Source of the DNA: Paenibacillus catalpae
GTDB lineage: Bacteria > Bacillota > Bacilli > Paenibacillales > Paenibacillaceae
Direction of reading: 5' to 3'
Length of the DNA stretch: 64,000 nt
Assembly: GCF_900112695.1 (NCBI RefSeq)
Contig: NZ_FOMT01000003.1
Location: forward strand, 248,001-312,000
The notes under the pieces were generated by a model. That model was not told the DNA's origin and did not search any database. It saw nothing but the letters and a program-made list of their open reading frames with translations. A program made the translations under genes and the position numbers. This document shows positions 34,546 through 43,940 of this stretch, one piece after another (the stretch's first letter is position 1; the number at the start of each line of letters is the position of its first letter).

Positions 34546-35582
34546 ATGAGTCCCCGGCGTTCTCTTACATAATCGAGGATAAAGGATGGTTCATCGAGAT
34601 ACGTTTCAAAGCTGCTCTTACGCGTGAAATCATCACGGATCGCGGGCGTAATCTCCTTATACATCCGGTTAATGATAGGATCAATGCGTTCAACGGTAAA
34701 GGCTGTTTTTAATAGATTCTGCAGAATGACGCGGTATTTCTTGCGGCAGGATGAGAAGGTAAACAGCTTGGCGGTCAGATCATTATACCCTTGCAAGCGT
34801 ACGAGGTTGCTGCCGCACGGCTTCCCGTAACAATTTCTCCCCCAGGTCCCCTCGTAATCCCAAGGGATAATCCTGTATTTGCGGGTATTCTTATGCTCAT
34901 AAATCGCATAGTTCTGGTCGAAACCGTCATAATTGCCGGTCAGTACCGCTCCGGCGAGCCACAATAAATACTGGTTAATATCCAATCTCTTGGCGGTATA
35001 AACGCTCAGTTGTTTACTTGAAAGGGAATTAATATTGCGGATGAACCGAACGAGACGGTATTTGGTGTTAGATTGTCCCTTCACGATTTCATAACCGTCG
35101 AATAAGGAGCCCTTCTTACTTTTTGTATTCTGATCAATCAGGCTAAAGTCCGCACTGTCATTAACGGCATAAATGAGGGAGGTAAAGCCTATTCCGCGCT
35201 TTTTGAAGAACCGCTGGTCTACCGCTTCAATCTCTAAGTAAACCCCTTGCGGATAGCCGTTGATCTCAACGGAAATATGCTTGGTCTCTGGAGACGGTAC
35301 GCCAATTGAGTTAAAGAACTGAAAGGACAAGGCGTTGCGGATCATGGAAGGATCATCAAACTCAGCGTTCCAGTGGAGTGTTTTGCCCCAGTCCAGTCTT
35401 ATCTCGAAAGACTTCTTATTGTAATTACGCGTATGGCCGCCCCGAATACCGCATGTCGCTGAATAGTCTTTACCATCTATTTCAATACGGATCGGTTTAA
35501 ACGATTTACTCCAAGGATTATTTTTGAGGTCTCTCAGATCATCCTCGTCAATGTCAATTTTGCGAATTGGGAGCTGTTCCAC
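34518..35582 (-). CDS. CotH-type spore coat kinase
   Basis: A 354-residue protein of the CotH family, atypical kinases that phosphorylate coat proteins such as CotB and CotG in Bacillus. Visible signs are GNYDGFDQNYAIYEH near 218-232 and RIIPWDYEGTWGRN near 238-251, carrying the catalytic and metal-binding Asp residues, and an N-terminal domain with SFEIRLDWG. The start is GTG with AAGGGGTG upstream. The next genes (35.9-37.4 kb) encode CotB-like proteins with Lys/Ser-rich tails, plausible substrates. Confidence 0.9.
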   Translation of the reverse strand: MEQLPIRKIDIDEDDLRDLKNNPWSKSFKPIRIEIDGKDYSATCGIRGGHTRNYNKKSFEIRLDWGKTLHWNAEFDDPSMIRNALSFQFFNSIGVPSPETKHISVEINGYPQGVYLEIEAVDQRFFKKRGIGFTSLIYAVNDSADFSLIDQNTKSKKGSLFDGYEIVKGQSNTKYRLVRFIRNINSLSSKQLSVYTAKRLDINQYLLWLAGAVLTGNYDGFDQNYAIYEHKNTRKYRIIPWDYEGTWGRNCYGKPCGSNLVRLQGYNDLTAKLFTFSSCRKKYRVILQNLLKTAFTVERIDPIINRMYKEITPAIRDDFTRKSSFETYLDEPSFILDYVRERRGLIKEALKAWK

Positions 35583-35608
35583 GGCATCACCCCTTAGACC
35601 GAAATCAA

Positions 35609-35630
35609 AGCCTATCGTGGCCGATAGGCT
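35609..35630. repeat. Hairpin upstream of cotH
   Basis: AGCCTATCG and CGATAGGCT are perfect 9-bp arms around TGGC, in the divergent gap just behind the cotH start region. Confidence 0.6.
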
Positions 35631-35898
35631 CCTGTGCTTATTTACCGTATTCGGAAAAGGGGGCGAATGACACCCTAAATGTCATTATTTTGTTTTTTTT
35701 GACCTTTTGAACGCATAAATGGTTACTAATCTAGTACCTCTCCTATACGGGATACATATAGATATATTACAAACCGTCACCAATGGTAGATGACTAGAGA
35801 GTGAAACACCAGCAAGATCAGCCTATTAGTGGTAGAAGGTCAATTGGATGGCACGGTTGTAAATCTATTAAGCAAGAATCATCGGAGGGATTTATTAC
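35631..35898. other. Divergent promoter region of the spore coat genes
   Basis: No gene is seen. The stretch is AT-rich with a T-run (35690-35700), and CATA-type strings (GCATAAAT near 35713, ACATATAGATA near 35754) could be -10 elements of mother-cell sigma factors. This is weak, and no matching -35 elements were convincing. Confidence 0.3.
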
Positions 35899-36642
35899 AT
35901 GTACGAATGCAATTGGCAGCAAGGAAACAACAGCCACAACAGCCACAAAAGCCACAAAAGCCACAGAAGCCACAGAAGCAATGGCAGCACTGGAAACACA
36001 GGAAACACAGGAAACACAGTCAGCGGCAATAGCGAACTTAAAAACCTGGTAGGCGAATTTGTCAGAATCAACCGTGGCGGGCCGGAATCTCTGGAAGGTA
36101 AACTACTTGCAGTAAAAAGCGACTACCTGGTGCTGTCGACAAGAGAAGGTGTTGTCTATGTTGACCTCGACCATGTCAAAAGCGTAACGGGATTTGCTAA
36201 TCCAAAAAGCGGCGGCGTAAACAATGACTATATCAATGCCACTAACTTCAGAGGTGTCATTCGAGCATTAACGAAGGAATTCGTGCAAATCAACTGGGGC
36301 GGACCGGAGAAGATTGAAGGCTTCCTCGCGGAAGTACAAGGCAATACAGCACTGGTTGTAGCCAATAATCAAGTTGTATATCTCCTTGTTGATCATATCA
36401 AAACGATCAAAAAACTGGGCGGCAAATCGGGCGGTAACAAATCCGGAGGCAACAAAAACAGCAACCAATCCGGCGGCAACAAAAATAACAAATCTGGCGG
36501 CAATAAAAACAACAAATCAGGTTCGCAAACGCAAGGTCAATCCGGCGGCAACAAGAATAAAACAGGTGCTCAAGCGCAAGGACAATCGACAGGCAATAAA
36601 TCGAGAAAATCCGGTGGCAGCAACCGCTCGAAAAAAGGCTAA
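35899..36642 (+). CDS. CotB-like spore coat protein
   Basis: A 247-residue protein. Residues 10-45 are low-complexity (SHKSHKSHRSHRS, then GNTGNTGNT). Two copies of an LSm-like barrel follow (LVGEFVRINRGGPESLEGKL, about 50-95, and EFVQINWGGPEKIEGFL, about 125-170). The last 75 residues are Gly/Asn/Lys/Ser repeats (SGGNKNNK). This layout, barrel domains plus a basic Ser/Lys tail, resembles CotB of Bacillus, whose tail is phosphorylated by CotH. GGAGGG sets the start. Confidence 0.82.
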   Translation: MYECNWQQGNNSHNSHKSHKSHRSHRSNGSTGNTGNTGNTVSGNSELKNLVGEFVRINRGGPESLEGKLLAVKSDYLVLSTREGVVYVDLDHVKSVTGFANPKSGGVNNDYINATNFRGVIRALTKEFVQINWGGPEKIEGFLAEVQGNTALVVANNQVVYLLVDHIKTIKKLGGKSGGNKSGGNKNSNQSGGNKNNKSGGNKNNKSGSQTQGQSGGNKNKTGAQAQGQSTGNKSRKSGGSNRSKKG

Positions 36643-36716
36643 CCGATAGATGCCGGGCATGATTCTCTGTGCCTGGCATCAACTTCGGATACGCTTTTAA
36701 AAAGGAGGTCGAGCAG

Positions 36717-37382
36717 TTGAAGAACCGTCATCCTCTCTTAGATACACAGGTTGAACTCGTAATTTCCGGGAAGGCGGGTATAAGAGGGAAAATCATTGAT
36801 TTTGGACCGGATATATTAGTGCTGTATAATGGCGTTCAGTTTTTCTATATTCCGCTTATTCACATGCAGCAGATGAGAGTTATTTACGATGATGAACAGA
36901 ACTACAGCAGTACACCGGAGCTCCCTTTTGAGCCTTATAATGATTCCATCTCTTTTCGCAAAATTCTATTAAATTCCAAAGGAATGTTCTCTGAAATCTA
37001 TATTACGGGTAATCAATCTATCCATGGATATGTTACGGCTGTTATGAATGATTTCTTTGTCTTCTATTCTCCTATCTACCATTCCGTCATGATTTCAATG
37101 CGTCATCTCAAGTACCTGGTTCCGTATAATGCTAATGTAACCCCATATTCTTTGTCCGCTGAACAATTCCCGTTAAAACCTACACCGTTAACCCTTGCCC
37201 GTACGTTCGACCAGCAGATTCGCAAACATATGGGACAGTTTGTTGTTATTGATCTCGGGGAGAACCCGAGAAAGACAGGCGTGCTCAAAAATATCGATCT
37301 TAACTTGCTTGAAATTGCGGATGCGAGCGGATCGTCGGTGTTTATCCATTACGATCATGTGAAAACCATTCATTTGCCTTAA
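36717..37382 (+). CDS. CotB-like protein without basic tail
   Basis: A 221-residue protein starting at TTG, eight bases after AAAGGAGG. It carries repeated LSm-like modules (VELVISGKAGIRGKIIDFGPDILVLYNG; later QFVVIDLGENPRKTGVLKNIDLNLLEI), each ending in an H-hydrophobic strand such as YDHVKTIH, as in the preceding gene, but lacks the Lys/Ser tail. A spore coat role is inferred from that similarity and the operon-like spacing (75 bases). Confidence 0.78.
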   Translation: MKNRHPLLDTQVELVISGKAGIRGKIIDFGPDILVLYNGVQFFYIPLIHMQQMRVIYDDEQNYSSTPELPFEPYNDSISFRKILLNSKGMFSEIYITGNQSIHGYVTAVMNDFFVFYSPIYHSVMISMRHLKYLVPYNANVTPYSLSAEQFPLKPTPLTLARTFDQQIRKHMGQFVVIDLGENPRKTGVLKNIDLNLLEIADASGSSVFIHYDHVKTIHLP

Positions 37383-37388
37383 ACAAAC

Positions 37389-37430
37389 AAAGCCCTTTGA
37401 TCGTGACCAGCCGATCAAAGGGCTTATTTG
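37389..37430 (+). terminator. Terminator after the CotB-like pair
   Basis: AGCCCTTTGATCG and CGATCAAAGGGCT pair perfectly, followed by TATTTG. Confidence 0.8.
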
Positions 37431-37498
37431 TGCGTGAACAGAAATGCATTACTTTCCTGCCTTGGGGGAATGCTGGGAACGAAAGAAGGTGAATGTCT

Positions 37499-38599
37499 GT
37501 GCAGCTTGCTTCCAAACCTATCGGTTTATGGCCAATTGTTATGATGACTCTGCTTAGTGTTGGCCTTGCTAATCATGTCATTGTTGTTCCGATGCTGCTG
37601 GCCGAAGCTAAGAGGGACGCCTGGTTATGCATTCCGGTCGCGCTTATTATTGCCCTTCCGATTGCAGCTTTTCCTCTGCAGCGGGTCATGTTCAAGATGA
37701 ACAGGGTGCGTTTTGACGAGTGGCTCAAGCAGCGTATTCCGGCCTTTTTTGTATGGCTGATTATTGCAATTATTAATCTCGCCTTGCTGTTTGTTGCCTT
37801 TGGTACATTAGTGGATGTTGTCGCCTGGACGTCGAACACTTATTTGCCGGAGACCCCGCAAATTGTAGTCTTGTTTATCTTTTGCTTTATAAGCATGTTT
37901 GCAGCTATGAACGGACTGCGCACGATTGCTTATGTTTCGTGTATCTTACTTCCCATTGTTGTTGGACTAGGGGATTTTGTGATGTCGGCTAATATGCCCG
38001 TCAAGGACTACCGGTATTTGCTTCCGATGCTCGAGATGGGGTTCTCCCCGATATTCAAGGGAGCTGTACATTCACTAAGCGCCTTTATGGAGCTGTCCTT
38101 CCTGCTGCTCATCCAACATGAGATGACGAAGAGCTTTAAGAAATGGCATCTTGTTCTTCTGACGATCATGCTTATGACGCTTACGATTGGTCCTACGATC
38201 GGAGCCATCACTTTGTTTGGACCAAACGAAGCCAGTCTCATGCGTTACCCGGCTTATTCCCAGTGGCGGCTCGTGAAGATCGGCAAATATTTCGAGCATG
38301 TTGATTTCTTTGCGGTCTTTCAATGGCTCTCTGGTGCCTTAATCCGAATCTCGCTGCCGCTCTATCTGATTCAGATTTATGGTCCGTTCAAGAAGCTGAA
38401 GCATAAGTGGATCAGCATGCTGATAACCGTTCTCTTGTTGATGGTTGCAAGCTTTACCGTTCTTATGAAAATGAAGTGGTATATGATTCTGATGCACGCT
38501 TATTTCTCGGTTGCCTGGATCGTATTCGGCATCCTTTTGCTGCTGCTGTGGGTGCTTTCGTTCCGAAATGTGAGGAAAACAGCAGAGCCGAAAGCTTAA
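37499..38599 (+). CDS. GerAB-type spore germination permease
   Basis: A 366-residue membrane protein with ten helices, of the endospore germination permease family (APC superfamily), the usual length for GerAB/GerBB. It should bind germinants in the inner spore membrane with the A and C subunits encoded next. GTG at 37499 has AAGGTG at a proper distance; ATG at 37493 touches that site and is less likely. The order here is B-A-C. Confidence 0.9.
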   Translation: MQLASKPIGLWPIVMMTLLSVGLANHVIVVPMLLAEAKRDAWLCIPVALIIALPIAAFPLQRVMFKMNRVRFDEWLKQRIPAFFVWLIIAIINLALLFVAFGTLVDVVAWTSNTYLPETPQIVVLFIFCFISMFAAMNGLRTIAYVSCILLPIVVGLGDFVMSANMPVKDYRYLLPMLEMGFSPIFKGAVHSLSAFMELSFLLLIQHEMTKSFKKWHLVLLTIMLMTLTIGPTIGAITLFGPNEASLMRYPAYSQWRLVKIGKYFEHVDFFAVFQWLSGALIRISLPLYLIQIYGPFKKLKHKWISMLITVLLLMVASFTVLMKMKWYMILMHAYFSVAWIVFGILLLLLWVLSFRNVRKTAEPKA

Positions 38600-38612
38600 G
38601 GGGGTTACAGCT

Positions 38613-40109
38613 ATGAGTCGCGAGTCGAATGAGCAAGATCGCAAATGTGACCGTCTGGACATGATTTATGATGAGCTGGCGGGTTCCGGCGATGTCGTCA
38701 ACCAAACGATTGAGGTCGGCGAGGATCCAAAGCGGGTATTCCGCATTCTCATGTGCAGCGGCATGGTAGATATGCAGACGGTATTTATCGCTTTATTGCC
38801 ACAGCTGGACAAGCTTGCTGCAAATTTAAATAGAATTACTGGTCAGCCCAAACATGATGGCGACTTAAATGCTCGGGTCACAATGGAAAATAACCAATCG
38901 CAAAAAGAAGGCTTTTCGTTTGGCGCACGCTTGTCGCTCGACAATGAAAGGGAGATTGCGCATTTCTTCTCTAGCCTTTATTCGGGGAGTGTCATGGCCG
39001 TCGATGAAGCTACGCGATCCGTCTATTCCTTTGATATCGCCGGCATACCGGGCCGCCAGCCGGAAGAATCAACAATGGAGCTGTCCGTTAAAGGGCCGCG
39101 GGACGGGTTTGTTGAAGGAATAGCCACGAATATTGCGCTGATTCGCAGGAGGCTAAGGACACCGGATCTTTATGTGGAATATTTTAAAATCGGGAACGAA
39201 TCGCAGACAGAGGTCTCCATGATGTTCATGAAAAGCAAAGCGGAAGCTTCTCTGGTCAAAGAAGCCAGGAAGAGGCTTCACGCCATTCATATTGAAGCGC
39301 TGTACAGCTCTTCCGAGCTGGAAGAACTGGTATCGGACAGGCCGAACAGCCTGTTTCCGCTGGTTGATTATATTGGTCGTCCTGACTATGTCGTTCAATC
39401 GCTTATGCAAGGCAGGGTATGTCTGCTGGTAGATGGTAATCCATCCGTTATTATTCTTCCGGGCAATCTGACGCTGCTCATCAAATCGCCCGAGGATGCT
39501 CACCTGCCCTATTATTACGTGTCGCTTGAAAGGATACTCCGCATTATCGGTTTTGTTCTTGCTATTTGTCTGCCGGGCTTTTGGATAGCGTTGTCCGCTT
39601 ATAATACGGATCAAATTCCGTTCACTCTGCTGGCTACGGTAACCAATTCCCGGATCGGACTTCCGATATCCGCAACGATGGAAATGTTCCTTATGATGGG
39701 GATGTTCGAGTTATTCCGGGAGGCGGGTGTCAGGCTGCCGAGGCCAGTTGGCCAGACGGTGTCCGTTGTAGGCGGTCTTATAATCGGGGATGCCGCCATC
39801 CGGGCAGGCATAACCTCTCCGACCATGCTCGTGGCAGCGGCTATTGCGGCCGTCTCAACCTTTACGCTTGTGAACCAGACGTTAAGTGGTACAGTGAGCA
39901 TTTTACGTTTTTTCGTGTTAATCCTCTCTTCGATCTTTGGGATATTCGGCTTCTTCGTTGGCGTGTTTATGATCCTGATCTATATGTGTTCGCTCGAAAC
40001 GTTTAATCAGAATTATATGCAGCCGCTTGCCCCAATCAAATGGAGGGAGCTCATTACGGGATTACTGCAAAAGTCTTGGAAGTCCAGAGCCAAAGGTGAG
40101 AAACCATGA
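38613..40109 (+). CDS. GerAA-type spore germination protein
   Basis: A 498-residue GerA-family subunit. A soluble N-terminal half (to about 300) contains LVDGNPSVIILPG, and a C-terminal half has five or six helices including RLPRPVGQTVSVVGGLIIGDAAI. Both strings are family signatures. It starts 13 bases after the GerAB-like gene and overlaps the next by four bases. It forms the oligomeric core of the germinant receptor, proposed as an ion channel. Confidence 0.95.
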   Translation: MSRESNEQDRKCDRLDMIYDELAGSGDVVNQTIEVGEDPKRVFRILMCSGMVDMQTVFIALLPQLDKLAANLNRITGQPKHDGDLNARVTMENNQSQKEGFSFGARLSLDNEREIAHFFSSLYSGSVMAVDEATRSVYSFDIAGIPGRQPEESTMELSVKGPRDGFVEGIATNIALIRRRLRTPDLYVEYFKIGNESQTEVSMMFMKSKAEASLVKEARKRLHAIHIEALYSSSELEELVSDRPNSLFPLVDYIGRPDYVVQSLMQGRVCLLVDGNPSVIILPGNLTLLIKSPEDAHLPYYYVSLERILRIIGFVLAICLPGFWIALSAYNTDQIPFTLLATVTNSRIGLPISATMEMFLMMGMFELFREAGVRLPRPVGQTVSVVGGLIIGDAAIRAGITSPTMLVAAAIAAVSTFTLVNQTLSGTVSILRFFVLILSSIFGIFGFFVGVFMILIYMCSLETFNQNYMQPLAPIKWRELITGLLQKSWKSRAKGEKP

Positions 40110-41269
40110 CGGTTCATGCAAGCATGCGAAAGGTTATGAAGACTCTTAAAGTCAGCTTGGCATTGTGTGCGATGCTGATAACCGGAGGCTGCTGGGACGA
40201 GGTTAATCTTCAGGATGTCAGTTATATTTCTGCTATCGGTGTTGATTATGTAGACGATCACTTTATCGTGTATGCCCAGATGATTTCATTTGGCGTTATT
40301 GCCAAGCAGGAGGGCGCGCCGCCCCCAGGCAGCCCGATATGGATAGGGAAACATGAAGGGGATACCAATCTGGCCGCCATATTCAACCTGATGGATTCTT
40401 CGCAATACAAGCTGTCGCTCAATCATTTGAAGTCGGTCGTGATCCACGAGCGTGCTTTCAGCGAAATAGAGCAGATTATCGACAGCCTTAACCGCTTGAG
40501 TTCTACAAGATTCAATTCGCTTGTATTTGGGACCAAAACGGACATTAATGATTTGTTTACGATGGATATGTTATTTAACAAAACACCGTTAACGACTCCG
40601 CTCTACGCACCGCATATCGAGAATAATCAGAACAGTTATGTTAAGCCGATGACGCTTCAGACGTTAGTGCGCGGAGCGCTTGAGCCTGCAATGGTGGTAA
40701 AGCTGCCGTCGCTATCCCTTTTACCGGAAGATTGGGAGAACAACAAAAAGAGGCTGAGATTTTTAACCATTGACGGAACGTTTCTATTTAACGAAAAAAA
40801 ATCAGTCGGCTTTGTATCACGAGAGAAATCCAAGGGTCTGGTCTGGACAAGCGAAGGATTCAGGCGTTCGCTCGTTCCGATTCGGGTTGATGATAGAAGA
40901 GCATCCGTTGTTATTGATACGGCCAAATCCAATGTTAAGGTTAACTGGGAAAACAATAAGCCCAAATTTGTGCTAAAGACAAATCTGACTGGACATTTGA
41001 TTGAGGCATCCAGCGAATTTACGGATCAGGAGCTTGTTTCTAATGTGGAGCGGGTAGTAAAAGCGCAGATGGAGGATACCTTTTTGAAGGGATTAGCCAT
41101 GAATGCTGATCTTTATGATTTGGAGCATGAGCTTTACCGGTATCACAATAAAGCATGGAGGCATCTGGTTCAAGAGGAATGGAAGCCTACACCGAAAGAT
41201 TTGACTATCGAAGTGAAATACCGGATTACGAAGGAATCAGAGCTTCGGTCGAAATCGGAACTCCATTAG
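40106..41269 (+). CDS. GerAC-type spore germination lipoprotein
   Basis: A 387-residue Ger(x)C-family lipoprotein. The signal helix ends in the lipobox LITGGC, followed directly by WDEVNLQDVSYISAIGVD, a family signature. The remainder has the three-domain GerBC layout. It overlaps GerAA at ATGA, completing the receptor operon. Which germinant is sensed cannot be said. Confidence 0.94.
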   Translation: MTVHASMRKVMKTLKVSLALCAMLITGGCWDEVNLQDVSYISAIGVDYVDDHFIVYAQMISFGVIAKQEGAPPPGSPIWIGKHEGDTNLAAIFNLMDSSQYKLSLNHLKSVVIHERAFSEIEQIIDSLNRLSSTRFNSLVFGTKTDINDLFTMDMLFNKTPLTTPLYAPHIENNQNSYVKPMTLQTLVRGALEPAMVVKLPSLSLLPEDWENNKKRLRFLTIDGTFLFNEKKSVGFVSREKSKGLVWTSEGFRRSLVPIRVDDRRASVVIDTAKSNVKVNWENNKPKFVLKTNLTGHLIEASSEFTDQELVSNVERVVKAQMEDTFLKGLAMNADLYDLEHELYRYHNKAWRHLVQEEWKPTPKDLTIEVKYRITKESELRSKSELH

Positions 41270-41342
41270 CATACATAATCCATGGAATTTCTGCCCATAA
41301 TACGTATGCTTCCATAAATTTGGCATGAAGGAGACAAACTAT

Positions 41343-41564
41343 ATGCTTCAAGCTCTAACCGCGAAGGAACTGGAATATATCGCGGACTCGATGTCCAATG
41401 AAGACTTGCTGATTAAACAAAATGCACTGCTTGCTTCCCTTGCAACCAACCCGGCTTTAAGACAGGCTGGTATGGCTGAATTGCAAACCCATCAGCAGCA
41501 TTATCAAACTTTGCTGCAGGCGCTGCAGCAGCACCAGCATCTGGCGCCTACACAGCCTCAATAA
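41343..41564 (+). CDS. Small spore-coat-associated protein (CotF partner-like)
   Basis: A 73-residue helical protein, Gln/His-rich at its end. LTAKELEYIADSMSNEDLLIKQ near residues 4-25 is like the short proteins commonly paired with coat F genes. ATG at 41343 is chosen because AAGGAGAC precedes it; the earlier ATG at 41325 would contain that site. It lies 57 bases before the CotF-like gene and is probably in the same unit. Confidence 0.75.
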   Translation: MLQALTAKELEYIADSMSNEDLLIKQNALLASLATNPALRQAGMAELQTHQQHYQTLLQALQQHQHLAPTQPQ

Positions 41565-41577
41565 ATTGGAATTGGGT

Positions 41578-41613
41578 CTTGCGAAGTAGTTTTCAATGAA
41601 AAATTAAAGGAGG
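41578..41613 (+). ncRNA. Possible shortened leader element before cotF-like gene
   Basis: CTT-GCG-AAG is followed by a TTTTC-AAT-GAAAA stem and AAAGGAGG. The order is the same as in the longer leader elements, but the match is partial and could be chance. Confidence 0.35.
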
Positions 41614-41621
41614 ACAAACAA

Positions 41622-42005
41622 ATGTATCAACAGCACCATTTGCCGGATGAAGATTTGGCTTACACGGTTCTTTCTGATTTGAAGCGAGTTGTCCGTGAAT
41701 ATGCGACAGCGGCAACGGAGTCGACTTGTCCCGAAGTACGCCAGATGTTCACGCATCTGCTGAACAGCACGCTAAAGCTGCAAGGTAACCTGTTCCAGGC
41801 TATGCAGTCGCAAAATATGTACAGCACCGCATCTTCGGCTTTGCGCCAGGAAATTGACAAGCAAACGAAGGAATATCAGCAAACCCAGCAAAAAACGCAG
41901 CAGTATTTGCAGCAGCGTCTGGGCGGCAATCAGCCGTCTTTCCCGCAATACGGACAGTTCCAGCAACAGCAGCAGCACCAGTCGCATCAGCCTTATTACA
42001 TGTAA
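41622..42005 (+). CDS. Spore coat protein, CotF family
   Basis: A 127-residue protein with the coat F four-helix-bundle domain: DLAYTVLSDLKRVVREYATAATESTCPEVRQMF near 10-42 and LNSTLKLQGNLFQAMQSQNMY. A Gln/His/Tyr-rich tail follows, as is common for coat proteins. AAAGGAGG precedes the ATG. Confidence 0.9.
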   Translation: MYQQHHLPDEDLAYTVLSDLKRVVREYATAATESTCPEVRQMFTHLLNSTLKLQGNLFQAMQSQNMYSTASSALRQEIDKQTKEYQQTQQKTQQYLQQRLGGNQPSFPQYGQFQQQQQHQSHQPYYM

Positions 42006-42033
42006 AGACCCTTCGGGGTCTTTCGTTTTTTTT
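42004..42033 (+). terminator. Terminator after cotF-like gene
   Basis: AAAGACCC-TTCG-GGGTCTTT with a UUCG tetraloop, followed by a long T-run; the stem begins at the stop codon. Confidence 0.95.
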
Positions 42034-42099
42034 CTTTGCAGGAACCTTTAATTCGTTGTAAAATATTTTAATAACCGCAGTTTTGGAAGGAGTTTGACG

Positions 42100-42591
42100 A
42101 TGAACGAACTACAGCTGAAAGTGCTGGAGCTGCTCAAGGAAGACGCGCGCCGTGACGCCGATCTGATCGCCGCCATGCTGAATGAGCCGGTCGAGAGCGT
42201 AAAGCAGGCGATTGCTTACATGGAAGAGGAACATATCATCGTTAAATATGCAACGGTTGTGAACTGGAGCAAGGTTGATGACGAGAAGGTTACGGCATTG
42301 ATCGAGGTTCAAATTACACCTGAGCGCGGGCGTGGCTTTGAAGGCATTGCCGAGCGCATTTACTTATACCCGGAAGTGAAGTCGGTCTATCTGATGTCCG
42401 GAGCATATGACCTGCTTGTCGAGATTGAGGGTAAAAACTTGAAAGAGGTCGCCTCTTTTGTTTCCAATAAATTATCGCCGATCGACAAAGTACTGTCGAC
42501 AAAAACGAACTTTATTTTGAAAAAATACAAACAGGACGGAATTATCTTCGAGGAGCATGAAGGTGACCATCGACTGATGATTTCGCCGTAA
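42100..42591 (+). CDS. Lrp/AsnC-family regulator (AlaR/YugG-like)
   Basis: A 163-residue regulator: an N-terminal helix-turn-helix (VLELLKEDARRDADLIAAMLNEPVESVKQAI) and a C-terminal RAM/AsnC ligand domain with VKSVYLMSGAYDLLVEIEG. In B. subtilis the homologous pair YugG-YugH was renamed AlaR-AlaT (alanine synthesis). The same order with an aminotransferase 12 bases downstream supports this, though the ligand is inferred. GGAAGGAG sets the start at 42100. Confidence 0.9.
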   Translation: MNELQLKVLELLKEDARRDADLIAAMLNEPVESVKQAIAYMEEEHIIVKYATVVNWSKVDDEKVTALIEVQITPERGRGFEGIAERIYLYPEVKSVYLMSGAYDLLVEIEGKNLKEVASFVSNKLSPIDKVLSTKTNFILKKYKQDGIIFEEHEGDHRLMISP

Positions 42592-42603
42592 AGGATGAAG
42601 GCT

Positions 42604-43812
42604 ATGATTAAAGACGAGGTAACATCCAATCATCGCCAATCGATGGCTGAGTATCTGTCGCCGCTTGCACGGAGCATTAAACCGTCAGGCATCCGGCGCT
42701 TTTTTGATTTGGTCAGTACCCGGAAGGATGTAATTACACTTGGTGTCGGAGAGCCGGATTTCGTAACGCCTTGGCATGTGCGTGATGCGGCTGTTTATGC
42801 ACTGGAGAAAGGAAAGACGCAATATACCTCCAATGCGGGCATGCCGGAGCTGCGTGAAGCCATTGGACAATATTTGAACGATTCGTTTGCTGTTTCTTAT
42901 AATCCTGCCAATGAAGTCTTGGTTACTGTTGGCGGCAGTGAAGCGATTGATCTTGCGCTGCGGGCGCTGATCAGCCCTGGCGACGAGATTCTCATTCCTG
43001 AGCCATGCTATATTTCCTATTCGCCAATTACGACGCTGAGCGGCGGCAAAGCCGTTGGCATTGAAACGTTTGCGAAAGATAATTTCAAGCTGAAGGCGGA
43101 ATCGCTGCGCGCGGCGATTACACCTAAATCCAAAGTTCTTATTTTATGTTATCCAAGCAATCCAACCGGCGGCATTATGACTTATGAGGACTGGCTGCCG
43201 ATTGCGAAGGTCGTTGAAGAGAACGATCTTATCGTTATTTCTGACGAAATCTACGCGGAGCTTACTTATGGCGCGAAGCATGTAAGCTTTGCTGCAATTC
43301 CGGGCATGAAGGACCGGACGCTTCTGGTGAGCGGCTTCTCCAAAGCTTTTGCAATGACCGGCTGGCGCATGGGTTATGCATGCGGTCATCAGGATCTGAT
43401 TGGCGCTATGCTGAAGATTCATCAATATACCGTTATGTGTGCGCCAATTATGGCACAATACGCTGCGCTTGAGGCATTAACCCCTCATGGCCTGGAAGAG
43501 AAGGATCGGATGATGGAGTCTTACAACCAGCGCAGACGGCTTGTTGTGAAGGGATTCCGCGAGATTGGTCTTGAATGCCATGAACCGGAAGGTGCGTTCT
43601 ACGCGTTCCCGTCTATTGTCTCAACCGGACTTACTTCCGAGCAATTCGCACAGCGGCTGCTGGAGGAAGGGAACGTTGCTGCTGTACCGGGTGATGTATT
43701 TGGCCTTGGCGGCGAAGGACATCTCCGCTGCTCCTATGCAACTTCTGTTGCCCAGCTTACCGAAGCGCTTGACCGGATCGGACAATTTGTCCGTAAGCTG
43801 AATCAGGGCTAA
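42604..43812 (+). CDS. Class I PLP aminotransferase (AlaT/YugH-like)
   Basis: A 402-residue fold-type I aminotransferase. PSNPTGG near 180, SDEIYAELTY near 213 and the PLP lysine in SGFSKAFAMTGWRMGY (Lys near 246) are all present. In context with the Lrp-type gene it probably makes or uses alanine or aromatic amino acids. AAAGG lies nine bases before ATG 42604; ATG 42595 is an alternative. Confidence 0.92.
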   Translation: MIKDEVTSNHRQSMAEYLSPLARSIKPSGIRRFFDLVSTRKDVITLGVGEPDFVTPWHVRDAAVYALEKGKTQYTSNAGMPELREAIGQYLNDSFAVSYNPANEVLVTVGGSEAIDLALRALISPGDEILIPEPCYISYSPITTLSGGKAVGIETFAKDNFKLKAESLRAAITPKSKVLILCYPSNPTGGIMTYEDWLPIAKVVEENDLIVISDEIYAELTYGAKHVSFAAIPGMKDRTLLVSGFSKAFAMTGWRMGYACGHQDLIGAMLKIHQYTVMCAPIMAQYAALEALTPHGLEEKDRMMESYNQRRRLVVKGFREIGLECHEPEGAFYAFPSIVSTGLTSEQFAQRLLEEGNVAAVPGDVFGLGGEGHLRCSYATSVAQLTEALDRIGQFVRKLNQG

Positions 43813-43829
43813 TACGTATATGTTTGAAG

Positions 43830-43859
43830 CAGGCAGGGCACGTCCTTGCCTGTTTTTTT
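43830..43859 (+). terminator. Terminator after the aminotransferase
   Basis: CAGGCAGGG and CCTTGCCTG pair around CACGT, followed by seven T. Confidence 0.9.
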
Positions 43860-43940
43860 GTGAGCAGCGGAATCTTCGAAGGCAAGTTTATTTATGGTAT
43901 AGTGTAAGGAATTAGCTTAACAGGAAAGGGCGGATCAGTT

